Shown in pieces: positions 1-11,100 of a stretch of 14,887 bases of DNA. Origin of the DNA: JAKPCT01 sp029553165. Its GTDB lineage: Bacteria > Bacillota > UBA4882 > UBA8346. The translations under genes and the position numbers were made by a program. Numbering within the stretch: the first letter of the stretch is position 1; every line of letters starts with the position of its first letter. The notes beneath the pieces are model-generated. The model was not told the origin of the DNA. It was given only the letters and a program-made list of their open reading frames with translations, and did no database searches. The stretch lies in contig DAORZT010000062.1 in NCBI GenBank assembly GCA_035359995.1, positions 1 to 14,887 of the forward strand. Direction: 5' to 3'.

Positions 1-3
1 AAT

Positions 4-1512
4 CTAACTTAGAAAAGCTGAAAAATTGTCTTGACAATGGGGGGCATTATAATAAAGCTCAATTATTCCATCATTATCTTTAGCCTTATAAATCTCAATT
101 TGTTCAACTAAAGTTTTTTGATTAAGTTTAATCAGTTGCGTTGGAACATTATTTGCTACCGTTAGTAACAATTGATTATTTAATCCTGCGGTAGCATGTT
201 GTTGAACCCCATCTGCAACATTAGTAATTTTTATTGCTGCTACCGAAGCATTAAGCGGAGGAATCAATTGTAAAAAATTAATATCATCACTTAGCATTTC
301 CTCTGTTAAATGCAGGCGATAAACAGTTAAACCATTGACCTTAGCTACTCTGTCAGCCAAATATTCTCTTCCGTTTAAGGTTAATTGAATCATTGCAAGA
401 TTAGCATCAACTGAATCCAATACCAAATCCAATTGATAATCTTGAACTAATTGTTGCTTAAGTTGAAAACTACGATTAATGACTGTCTGTGATTTATTAA
501 ATTCAAGTTTCTGATGTTTATACCCCTGATAATTTCCAAAGCCCCAAAACTCAACTTCGCTAATGCCCCCAACCGGACCATCGGTCGAAGTTTCTGCTAC
601 TAACCGAATTTTTGAAGTAATAACCGGAGTATCAAAACCTAACCGGACCCATCCTGAACGTTGCGGATCTTCAAGTTGTCCGATTACTTTCCAGTTATCA
701 TTCTCAATACTTTCAACTAAAACTTTTCCTTTGGATTCTGAAGTAAAAAAGATATTTACATTATAAATCTGTTTTATTTCCGCAAAGTCAAAGATAACAT
801 ATCCCTGATTCCCCAACATTCGGTTAGGGCTTTTATCAAGTTCGGTTGGTTTGAGATATTCTTCAATTGACTTAAGTAAGCTTTCGTCTCCATTTTCATG
901 ACGAACGTTTGCCAGCCAATATGTGTAGGTGTTTCCGTCAATTAATAAATTTCCTTGATTAAAGGGGGAAGTATTCTCTGACTGTTGTATAAAACGGGGA
1001 TTAATCCGGTGTAAAATTGTCCGGAGATCCTGGGTTAGGATCTTGGCCATGCTTAATTGACTGGAAACAATTCCAGAGCCAACCAAGCGAATTCTTAATT
1101 TAGATGTAACAACACGATCCAACGAAAGATCAATAACTTCATTGGGGATAATCCGATAGCTTCCTCCGGTAAACTGTGACCATTCGGAGTCGTCATAATA
1201 TTCGACTAATAATTCTGAATCAGGGCTTAAACTCCCCTGTAGCTCTAAGCCTTGCACTAATCTGGCTTCATTAAAACTGAATTCAACCCAACCTTCATTG
1301 CCTGACTGTACTTTCCAGAAAGTAGCCGGATCATTATCAAGCAAATTTAAGGCCGGATAATTAGTATCAGTATTTGCTGAAGCAACAATCTTCGTAATAA
1401 TTGAACCTGAAAGTTCCTGAGCCAAAGCAACTGGAGTATAAAAGAATAAACATAGCAACAAACAGGTTATTACAGTAACAGCCCCTAATCCAAACTCCAA
1501 CTTACGATTCAT
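4..1512 (-). CDS. Secreted protein with tandem discoidin (F5/8 type C) domains, possibly truncated
   Basis: The 502-residue product starts with a Sec signal peptide: MNRK, a hydrophobic stretch at about residues 8-25, and likely cleavage after ALA at 29-31. Two F5/8 type C (discoidin-like, galactose-binding fold) segments follow. The first spans about 38-160, with LLDNDPATFW at 57-66. The second spans about 170-325, with LLIDGNTYTYW at 189-199 and EVEFWG at 319-324. Residues 335-435 look like another beta-sandwich. From about 445 a third discoidin-like segment begins but stops after some 55 residues. Such domains usually bind sugars or other surface ligands outside the cell; no catalytic motif was seen. 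The ATG is preceded by AGGGGG at good spacing, and the gene follows the giant surface protein by 38 bases without a terminator, so co-transcription is likely. The abrupt end near a C6 tract (39-44) may be a frameshift. The ligand is unknown. Confidence 0.85.
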   Translation of the reverse strand: MNRKLEFGLGAVTVITCLLLCLFFYTPVALAQELSGSIITKIVASANTDTNYPALNLLDNDPATFWKVQSGNEGWVEFSFNEARLVQGLELQGSLSPDSELLVEYYDDSEWSQFTGGSYRIIPNEVIDLSLDRVVTSKLRIRLVGSGIVSSQLSMAKILTQDLRTILHRINPRFIQQSENTSPFNQGNLLIDGNTYTYWLANVRHENGDESLLKSIEEYLKPTELDKSPNRMLGNQGYVIFDFAEIKQIYNVNIFFTSESKGKVLVESIENDNWKVIGQLEDPQRSGWVRLGFDTPVITSKIRLVAETSTDGPVGGISEVEFWGFGNYQGYKHQKLEFNKSQTVINRSFQLKQQLVQDYQLDLVLDSVDANLAMIQLTLNGREYLADRVAKVNGLTVYRLHLTEEMLSDDINFLQLIPPLNASVAAIKITNVADGVQQHATAGLNNQLLLTVANNVPTQLIKLNQKTLVEQIEIYKAKDNDGIIELYYNAPHCQDNFSAFLS

Positions 1513-1550
1513 CAGATAACCCCCTGAAATCTAAAAACTCCAAAACTATT

Positions 1551-2120
1551 TTAGTTTGTATTATCTTTATTACCCTCAATCTGATTCAAACGATCTATTG
1601 TGATGCGGCTAAACTGTTCATGATAATAATCAACTTCATTATCTTTGAATGTGCATTTAATAACTGTCGGCCTTCCATTTTCATCTTCTTTTATTCCATA
1701 CACCAACCATTGGAATGTAGAATTAGTAATTGATGGTGTACTTCCATAAACATGAATGCCTACTTCACAATTTTGGAAGATACAACCATTAATATCAACA
1801 GTTGCACCAGGAGTAATAATCACTCCGCGAACTGCCTGTTCAACTACAGCCCCTTCAATAGTCGCTGTGCCCTCAATCATTATTCCACCCCATGAATTTT
1901 GCTCAGCAACGATTGAGGTAAATTTAACATTTTGACTCGCTCCCTGGACCACTAAATTACCTTTTATTATCAAAGCATTTAATTGTTTTGCATTTGCAGC
2001 AGTATCAACAATAATTGTTGTCCCCGGCAAAATGGTCAATTTAACGTCACTTGGCACTTCTACTGTTTCATAGATGTAATGAGTTCCACTCCAAGTCTCA
2101 TCCATATACAGTCTTCCCCG
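1551..2120 (-). other. C-terminal beta-helix of the giant protein
   Basis: Residues about 3288-3476 repeat the logic of the N-terminal helices. They contain LTILPGTTIIVD, a GNLVVQGASQNVKFTSI segment, GGIMIEGTATIEGA, and then short coils with NGCIFQNCEVGIHVYGS and ITNSTF. The segment lacks the GGDTDG calcium-site-like motif of the N-terminal copies and is a single short helix. Nothing resembling a sorting signal or membrane anchor follows; the protein ends in EGNKDNTN. Confidence 0.75.
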
Positions 2121-5100
2121 AGTGGTATTGGATACTATTACAGTAGTAGCGGCAGTTGTTATTCCACCATCATTGTCAGTTACACTGAGGGTCAAAGTAT
2201 AGTTGCCGACTTTGGTATATTTTATTACCGGTTGTCCTTCATAGATACAATCATTCCCATCACCTAAATCCCATTCATATTTAACAATTGTCCCATCAGC
2301 ATCATAAACTGAAGCTGTCAATTGTACCGGTTGACCCGGTGTTGTATTAATGACTGTTGGTAACAACACTTGCGGTAATATATTAGGTTTGGATAAACTA
2401 TCAACTACTGTTCGATTACCGGCATTATCAATTATCTCCATTACAACCTTTGAATCACCACTGATTCTCCACAAAATGTTTTGAGCACTAATGCCGGATG
2501 ATCCAGTTGCCAAAATTTTAATTGCCACTTCATGCTTTGCAATTGCCTCAAGCGCTTCTTCGTCTAAACCTGCTATTAAATCAGCAATTGTGATTGTCTT
2601 TATTACTTTGGGACGCTCATCACCATTCCAAAGAATAACTTCTTTTACTCCTGAATTATATAAACCATTATCATCTGCTTTTAACTCACTGATTTCAATC
2701 ACAGATGAAGTATTATTAATTTTTATAGTCCCCGTCGGACTTGTGGTATCAATTTTTAGGATAAATGATTCCGTAATCTGTTTCGTCTCTGGGATTTCTT
2801 TCCCATCTTCAAATTCTACTATTTCCATCCACCATTCCCAAATACCATCTGAAGGGAAACTTACGGTAATTGGACCTTCTTGGATATTGCCACTGATAAA
2901 AGGTGCATTAGTTGAACCTTGTAGCTGACAAAACACTCTGAACCGATAATCTTTACCATTATTTTTCCCACTAACATTATAAGCATGAGTCCTTATGCCG
3001 GACAACAATTCACTATCAGGCGCTACAATATCATACCCAGGCATAACATCAGTCCGGACCCATGCCCCAATGTTCCCGAGTTGGTCAATACCACGCACCC
3101 AGAAATAGTAATTATTCCTTACTGATAATCCATTAAATTGATAAGATAACTGATTATCATTTGTTGAAACAATCTGATTACTACTTGGTTCAGCAGTTGT
3201 TTCAGTTATCGCTACCTCATACTTGATTGCACCATAATGATTATTCGATATTGGCAGCCATTTAAAAATAGCACTCCCATGGTTAAATTGAACCGGACTG
3301 GTAGGCAAACTCACTTGTGGTACTGAAATACCCACTTTTACAGTTCCAATAGCTTCCGGCCCGTAATTACCCGCATAGTCTATTGCCCAAACGGTACACC
3401 GGTTGAGCTTTCCATCCTGAGCTTGACTGGTAAAGGTTCGGGTATCAGCTGGTAATATTTCGGTTGCAATAATTACTCCATCTGTATCGATCTGGATCTT
3501 ATATCCCCTGATACCAAAATCATCCTGGGCCGCCCCCCACGACCAGGTTAACTCTTTATTGTTAGTAAATCCATCTTGGTTCGGTGTAGCAGGGCCAGGA
3601 TCAGGCATCGTTGGAGCCGATTTATCGACAATCAATATAAATCCGGTCCCCAGGCTGCTAACATTATATTCATGGTCTCTAGCCTGAATTTTAATCTCGT
3701 AATGACCACTCTCCAAATATGGCAGTGTACAACTATTTTTTGTCACCCAGTCCAATTTACCATCATCATCGAAATCAACCGGTTGGCCATTAATATAAAT
3801 TAAATAGTCTCTAATCCCACTTGGACCATACCATTTATTATCATACAATGAAGCATTATCTGCCGGCTGATCCCATTCGATTGTTAATTGACTTTTGTTA
3901 GTATAATAAACACCACCTTTAAAGCTCCCATCTGCTGACGATTTCGGCCTAGCTGCTTCAGGCGCGTCAGGAGAAGCATCGTCAACAGCTGCCAGGGCAC
4001 AACCAAAGCTTACATTTCCACCCACTCTACGGATATATCCAAAGTCAAATATTCCCGTAATCAGTGAACGAAATACAACGTCAACCTTAATAACTGATCC
4101 TGCAGGTAAATAATCTTGTTTTACCATTTCCGGTTTGGATACTAACTCCAGATTTGCGCCAACATTGATTTCATCAATTTGTAAATAAGCCTCATAATAT
4201 GTAATATCAGACTTATTCTCTAACTGAACAGTTACTACAAAATTTTCATCTTTATATATTCTTTCCGGATAAATTGTCCTTAAGACTAACCTTGAAGGAT
4301 CGCTGATTTTGATCGGATCATTAAGAGTGGTAGTCCCATTAATTGTTACTTCAAACGGATTTAGAATTCCTGAATACTCAATAGTTGGACTATAAGTTCC
4401 TGCTTTATCACCTCGTAATACCCATGATATCTTCTTTTGTTCCTGTCCGCGAATAGTCCCCGCATCAACTTGGGTTGACTGTTTTAAAATCGAATAGCCA
4501 CTATATGTTTGATATTGTTCCGGAATCGGAGCCAGACTCAACCCCTCTGGCAAATTAAGTTTTAACATAGTTGAATCTAATGTTACTGAGGCATCTGCTC
4601 CATTTGCCACAATGACTGATAGCTCATGAAATTCCTTTAACACACTCGCTGTCCCTTTAATTAAAAACACAACAATTGACGTCTCTGGGACATGGCGATA
4701 TTCAACAGTTGTACCACCTGGTATTTTTTCCGGCTTATATTCATAGACCACCTTTTTAGGTGTAACTACCAATTTTATTGGTTCGGATTGCTGATGCTCT
4801 TCTTTATAATATAAGTTAATTCCAAACTCATAGACAAATCGATTCTCAGGGTCATTAGTATCAATTCCCAATTCTTTAATTTCATTAAGATCCAGCTGCC
4901 GACTTTCTGCTTTGGCAACAATATCGCTTCCGACTTCCAAAGTATATTCCTCATTAAAAACTGTCTTTGTTGTTACTACAAGTTCTTTAACCAGGGATTT
5001 ATAACCAGGAGCAAAGACATAAATCCGGTAAGTACCAAGGTCCAACAATTCACTCAGCTCTCCATTAAAATCAGTAACTAACTTAATACTTTCACCGTGT

Positions 5101-8100
5101 TCGTCTTCAAAAACAACCGTTGAGCTTGGTAATGATTGATTTTTATCATTTTTAACCTTGATGTTTATGATTGAAAACTCACCAGGATCTTTGACTTCGA
5201 TTTCAATACGGTCTGATTTGGTCGAACGATTACCAAAGTTATCGACAACCCATAAATCGACAAAGTAAATACCCGGTTGTCCGTAGCTACGTTCAATCTT
5301 TTTTCCTTTAACAACTTCACCATCAGAAAATTCCCACTGGTATTCAATTATTTCATTAGTATCACTCGAAAAACTGCCGTCAAGTTTGACAGTTTGTCCG
5401 GTAAAAATTCGACGGTTACCGCCAGCATCCGGTACCGGTGGTGTTTTATCCAAGAAAAATCCTTGCACTTTTCGCAGCACATAACCGTTTTGATTGGATG
5501 CCTCAACATAAATCTCATGATAACCATCTGTATCAATTTTTCCAGAATTACCTTTAAATTCTTTGCCATCGACTAAGACTTTCTGAATAAATCCTTCTTC
5601 AACTTCAATGTTAAACAGTACATCCTGATTATATTTCTGACGATGTTCAAATCCATTAATTAAAATTTTAGTTTTACCTTTATCAATAACTTCAATTTGG
5701 CAGGTATCCGGTTCTGAAACATTACCAGCCATATCAGTTACGACTAACGTTACAGTATAAATCCCAGGAGTATCAAACCGTTTATAAACTAGAGGTCCAT
5801 ACATTTTTTGACCGGTATCCGAGAAAGTCCACTCCATTTTTCCAATACCAACGTTATCGCTTGAGTAGTAACCATTGAATGGCACTTTCTCATCATCATT
5901 AAAACACTTTTGATCCTGTCCGGCATTGGCAACAGGTTTGGTTTTATCAATTGTAAATATTATCTTTTGTTCGCTTGATACTTGTCCTTCGTTAAGCAAC
6001 TCCAGTGTTAAAGTATATCGACCTTCTTCGGTGATCACACTTCCAAATTGATAAGGACTTCCATTAAGCTTAACTGATTTAATGTTCCCATGTGTAGCTT
6101 TGGCTTCTATAATCACATCCTTATTGGTATACATTCCATGATAAACACCACTAATCTCAAGCTCTACCGGCCGATGTTCAACTTTAATCTTAATAACAGC
6201 TGGTTCAACCGACCAATTCCCATAAGTATCCTTTACCCATAACTTAGCAGTATATTCTCCATAACTCAAATCACTGATCTTATATGTTTGACCAAAATAT
6301 TCTTGGTTATCTCCAGAAAAGACCCATTTATATTCGGCAATCCCATTTTTGTCTGTTCCCCGACCAGTCAATATCAATTCGGAACCAACAGTACAAACCA
6401 GATCCTTGCCTGCATCTGCAACCGGTGGTGTTGTGTCAAGGAATATTCGCAGAGTATCAATGGCAATATACCCCTGTTCATTCTGAGCTTCGACTTTGAT
6501 ATCATAAATTCCATCTTTAGAGATTGTAATGGTATTTGTGTTTACAAGCTGATTGTTATTCCAAACACGTAACAATGTACCATTTAAAACATTGACTGTC
6601 ACTGTTTGTGGTTTATTATAACGTCCTTGATCAACCACTCCGGAAAATTGAATTTGGATATTGCCCTTTTCTTTAATGGTAAAGTTTTTGGTATCTGGTA
6701 GCGAACGATTACCGTAACCATCAATTGTAACTAATGATACTACGTATTCGCCTGCTTGTGAAAACCCTCTGCTTATAGTTTGACCCTTATAAATCTGACC
6801 ATCGGAAAAACTCCATTCATATTCAACGATTCCCGTATTATCCGAACAGGTATCCGCAGCAGCAAAAGTAATCTCCCGATTATCATTCCATCCTTGTATG
6901 ATAACTGAGTGATCAATGAAAGCTGTCGGAGGTGTTTTGTCAATCGAAAATGTTAGCGTGAAAATACGCTCCTCATTATTTTCATTGACTGCAATTACTT
7001 CAACCTTATGGGTTCCTTCCACAGTCACTTTTGTATTATTCTCAACGTTTTCTCCATTTAGTTTTATATTTTTAATTGAACCATATTTTGATGTGACTTT
7101 CAGTTCAACATCCTGATTGATTTTTTGACCATCATTAATATTAAGAATATCAATAAAATTAACTTCTACCGGTCGGTACTGAACTTGAATCTTTAGTGTC
7201 GCTGCTTCTTGCGACCAGTTACCATGATTATCCCGAACTCTAAGGTAAATATTGTGCTCTTTAGCTTCTGTAAAAACCTTTCGCAAAATCATTCCTTTAT
7301 ATTCAGTTGGATCACCCTCAATATTCCAGACATACTCAGCAATTCCCATATTATCAATGGACAATCCGCCACTGATTACAGTTTCTTCATTAATATAGAA
7401 TGTTCGTGATGTACCCAAAATAGCTACCGGAGGAGTTTTGTCAATTGAGAATGTAATTGTCCTGACATTCTCTGCATCGGTATCACTTTTAGTAGTGACC
7501 TTTAAGGTATAATTACCTTCTTTGGTTACCACAAACGGATTTTCGGTGATCGCTACTTGATTTAATTCAATCTTTTGGATAGTCCCATCCAAAACTCCAA
7601 CACTGATGGTTAGATCATGATTGCTTTTCTGACCGTCGCTAACCCCTTCTATATTGATGGCAAGGGGTTTTTCGATCACAATCTTCGCGGTAACCGGTTC
7701 GGAGTTATTGCCATGCTCATCGGTTACAGTAAGTGTTACTTGATATTCACCAACATTGGCGAAGGTCCTGGTTACTGTACTAGATGTATGATTGGTCCCA
7801 TCAGAAAACTTCCAATTATAACTGGTTATCTTTGTATTATCACTTGATTGATTTGCGGTAAACTTAATCGTCTTTCCGGCAACTGCTCTGATCTCTAAAC
7901 CATTATCAATTACGGCAACCGGTTTCACACGGTCAATTGTGAACCGTACTTCAACTTCACGGACTTCACCGACAAAGTTTTCGGCAACAACTTTAAAACA
8001 ATGTTCACCATCGGGTAATTGGTTACCGTTTTGCCACGGTTCGCCATTCATTAACAGCTTGTTAAGCTTTCCTTCCGTAATAGTTACGGTGATCTCCGGT

Positions 8101-11100
8101 TCACAATTAAGCTTCTGGCCTTCGGTGATCCCGGTGATCGAAATCTGTACCGGTACTATCGTCTCAGAACACTTAGTGTTAAACAACGGGATATAAGTTA
8201 CTGCCCCTTCGATCCGATCCCCGAAGTTCGTCCAGCTTTTTGTTGCTGATTGGTAGGTACTGGGACCGGCTTCGTGATTCCAATAATTCCAAGCACAATC
8301 GATTGCCGTTGAGTTACTGTTTTTAACTGCAATCCCATTATCCATAAAATTATTGTTACGGATATAGGGCAAGACTGCTGACTTTTGATACAAAATACCG
8401 GTAGTATTGCTTGAAATCTCCGAGTTTAACAAGTCAAGTTGGCCACCATTGATATCAATACCAATGAAATTGTTATTGATCGTAGATGAAGTTATTCTGG
8501 CTTCTCCACCTAAAAGTTGAATACCAATACCATAATCTTTTTTACTGGAAATGTCACATTGAAGCAATTGGAGTTTACCACCATTAACTTTTATCCCAAA
8601 ACCATCACCATAAATCTGACTTTTTTTAATCGCTGCATTTCCAGTTATTGAAACTCCAAAACTCCAATAAGCGTTGACTACTTTAATATCACAATTTTCT
8701 ATTTGGATATTGCTGTTACTGTTAATGCCTTCATTTAAGACTTCAATTTTACTATCTTTGATTACTGCCTCATTATTGTTAATCACACCATAACCTGAAT
8801 TTTCTCCACCTATCTGGCATCGTTCGATTACCAGTTCCCCCGAATTAATAATTCCATACCTTGAATAATTATGTAAGATACTATTTGTTAATTGAACTTT
8901 ACCATTATTGACTATTAACTGGTAACTATATTGAAAATTGATATACCGGCAACCTCCATATAAAAGTCTTCCATAATTACTAACCAACTCCCCTCTTGAA
9001 CCTATAATTATAGCTCCCCAATCTCCTCTCTGTGGTGATTCATCTCTTACATCAGTATCTCCGCCATAATTGTCATCAGCCACAGATGTAATGACTACCG
9101 GATTATCACTGGTTCCGTTCAATAATAATTTACCATCAACATTAATACTAAACCGTTCTATATAATTTTTATTATTAATTGGAATAAATTTAAACACGGT
9201 GCCGGCTTCGATCTCAACCTCAATATCTTTCGCTACTGTTAAGTTATCCGCAATCAGATATGGTAGCCCAAATGGTTTAATTTTTGCTGAAGAATCCGAT
9301 AGCGAAATAATTCTAATCCCATTATAGCGATTATCAGTGTATGTATTACCACTCCACTCGTTCAAGACTACCCCATTTGGATATTTGGCAAATGCTACTG
9401 GATATGCCGTTTTAACAAATTGATTATTTTTAACATTAAATTCTCCGGAGCCTGCTATTCCAATATCCGGTCCAGCAATTTGGCTATTCGTAATAGTTAA
9501 TTTCTTCGATGTTACTATTCCATAACTTGTAGTATGGTAGTTATTGCCATTATTTCTAACTATTTCAACTCGATCGATTACTATAATTCCATCATTAATA
9601 ATTCCATCATGGTAAAAATCCTTGATTATTGTGTCTTTTAATTCAATTTTACCGTTATTCTCGATCAAGTATGTCTTATAAGACTGACTGTCAATGCCTT
9701 GGCCTCCGTACAATATTTTAAAATTACTACCATTCAGTTCTCCATTAGAATGAATAATAATTATTCCCCAATCTCCCGCTTGAGGTGTCTCATTTAATCC
9801 ATCAGTATCGCCACCGTATTTATCATCTTTTATTGAAGTAAATACTACCGGATTGGAGTTATTGCCGTTTATTGCCAATTTCCCGTTGATATACAGATTA
9901 ATTTTGTTATTATCGTTTTTAGTAATGAACTTAAATACAGTCCCTGCAACGAGTTCGACCTCACTACCTTCTGCCACAGTTAGATTATTGGTTATTATAT
10001 ATGATAGATCCATTGGTCCAATCTTTGCTGATGTATTAGGCAGTGAACTGATCCTTATTGCATTGTATTTGTTATCTGTATATTTGTTTCCATTGTATTC
10101 TGTAATTATTGCTTCATTCGGATATCTTTCGAATGCCATTGGATAAACGTTTCCGGTAAAGTGGTTGTTTTTTATAATAAATTCTCCATAGCCTGATAAA
10201 CCGGTTCCTGAATCTTTATTACTGATAATGATGCTATTAATTAGCTCCAGTTTTGCTCCATCTGACTTAATGCTGATTCCGGAACCAGTTATTTGACTAT
10301 TTTTAATAATTGCATTTCCAGTTGTTTCAATTCCAATACTTTGATTATTTTTTTGGGCAATAATATTACAATTATCTGCTTCAAGTTTATCTTGATTTTT
10401 TATTCCCAAACTTTTTACTGCTATCTCACTGTCTTTTATTACCAATTCTTTGTTATTAATTATTCCATTACTTGAGTTTACTCCATTGATTGCCAGTTGA
10501 TCGATAATTAAAATCCCATTATTCTCGATCCCCGTCGAATAAAAGTCTCCAATTATACTGTTTTTTATTTGCACTTTCCCATTATTACCAATCAAATAAG
10601 TTCTCCACGTACTATTACTGAAAAAACCACCATACAATAATTTAGCATTATTACAGATTAATTCTCCATTTGTCCCTACAATGATATTTCCCCAATCACC
10701 AGCTTCCGGTGTTTCATCAACCCCATCTGTATCTCCACCATAATTATCATCCTTGATTGAGGTAAATACTACATGATTGTTACTGTCCCCGTTTAAAATT
10801 AATTTACCTTCTATCTTTATACATTTGGTATTACTTTGAGCAACCATAAACTTGAATATTGTCCCCGCTTCAATCTCGGTTTCGGTATCCTTTGCTACTG
10901 TTAAAGTCTCAATTATTATATAGGGTTTTGTTAATGGTTTTATTTTGGCCGCTGTATTACTCAATGAAACTAACCCATAACCATCATATTTATTATTTGA
11001 ATATGTATTACCACTATCTTCAACTATAACCACATCATTTGGATAACGCTCAAACGCTATTGCAACACCATTTGCAACAAATTGATTGTTTTTCAGCTTA

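Noticed and set aside
2491..2928. Plus-strand open frame of 145 codons, and about fifteen shorter plus-strand frames inside the giant gene
   Set aside because: They lie antisense to strongly supported coding sequence, have no ribosome sites or recognisable motifs, and their compositions look like reverse translations of the real protein.
5165..5569. Two minus-strand frames of 60 and 73 codons out of frame with the giant gene
   Set aside because: They are embedded in the PKD array, which is continuous in its own frame; there is no sign of a frameshift or separate start signal.
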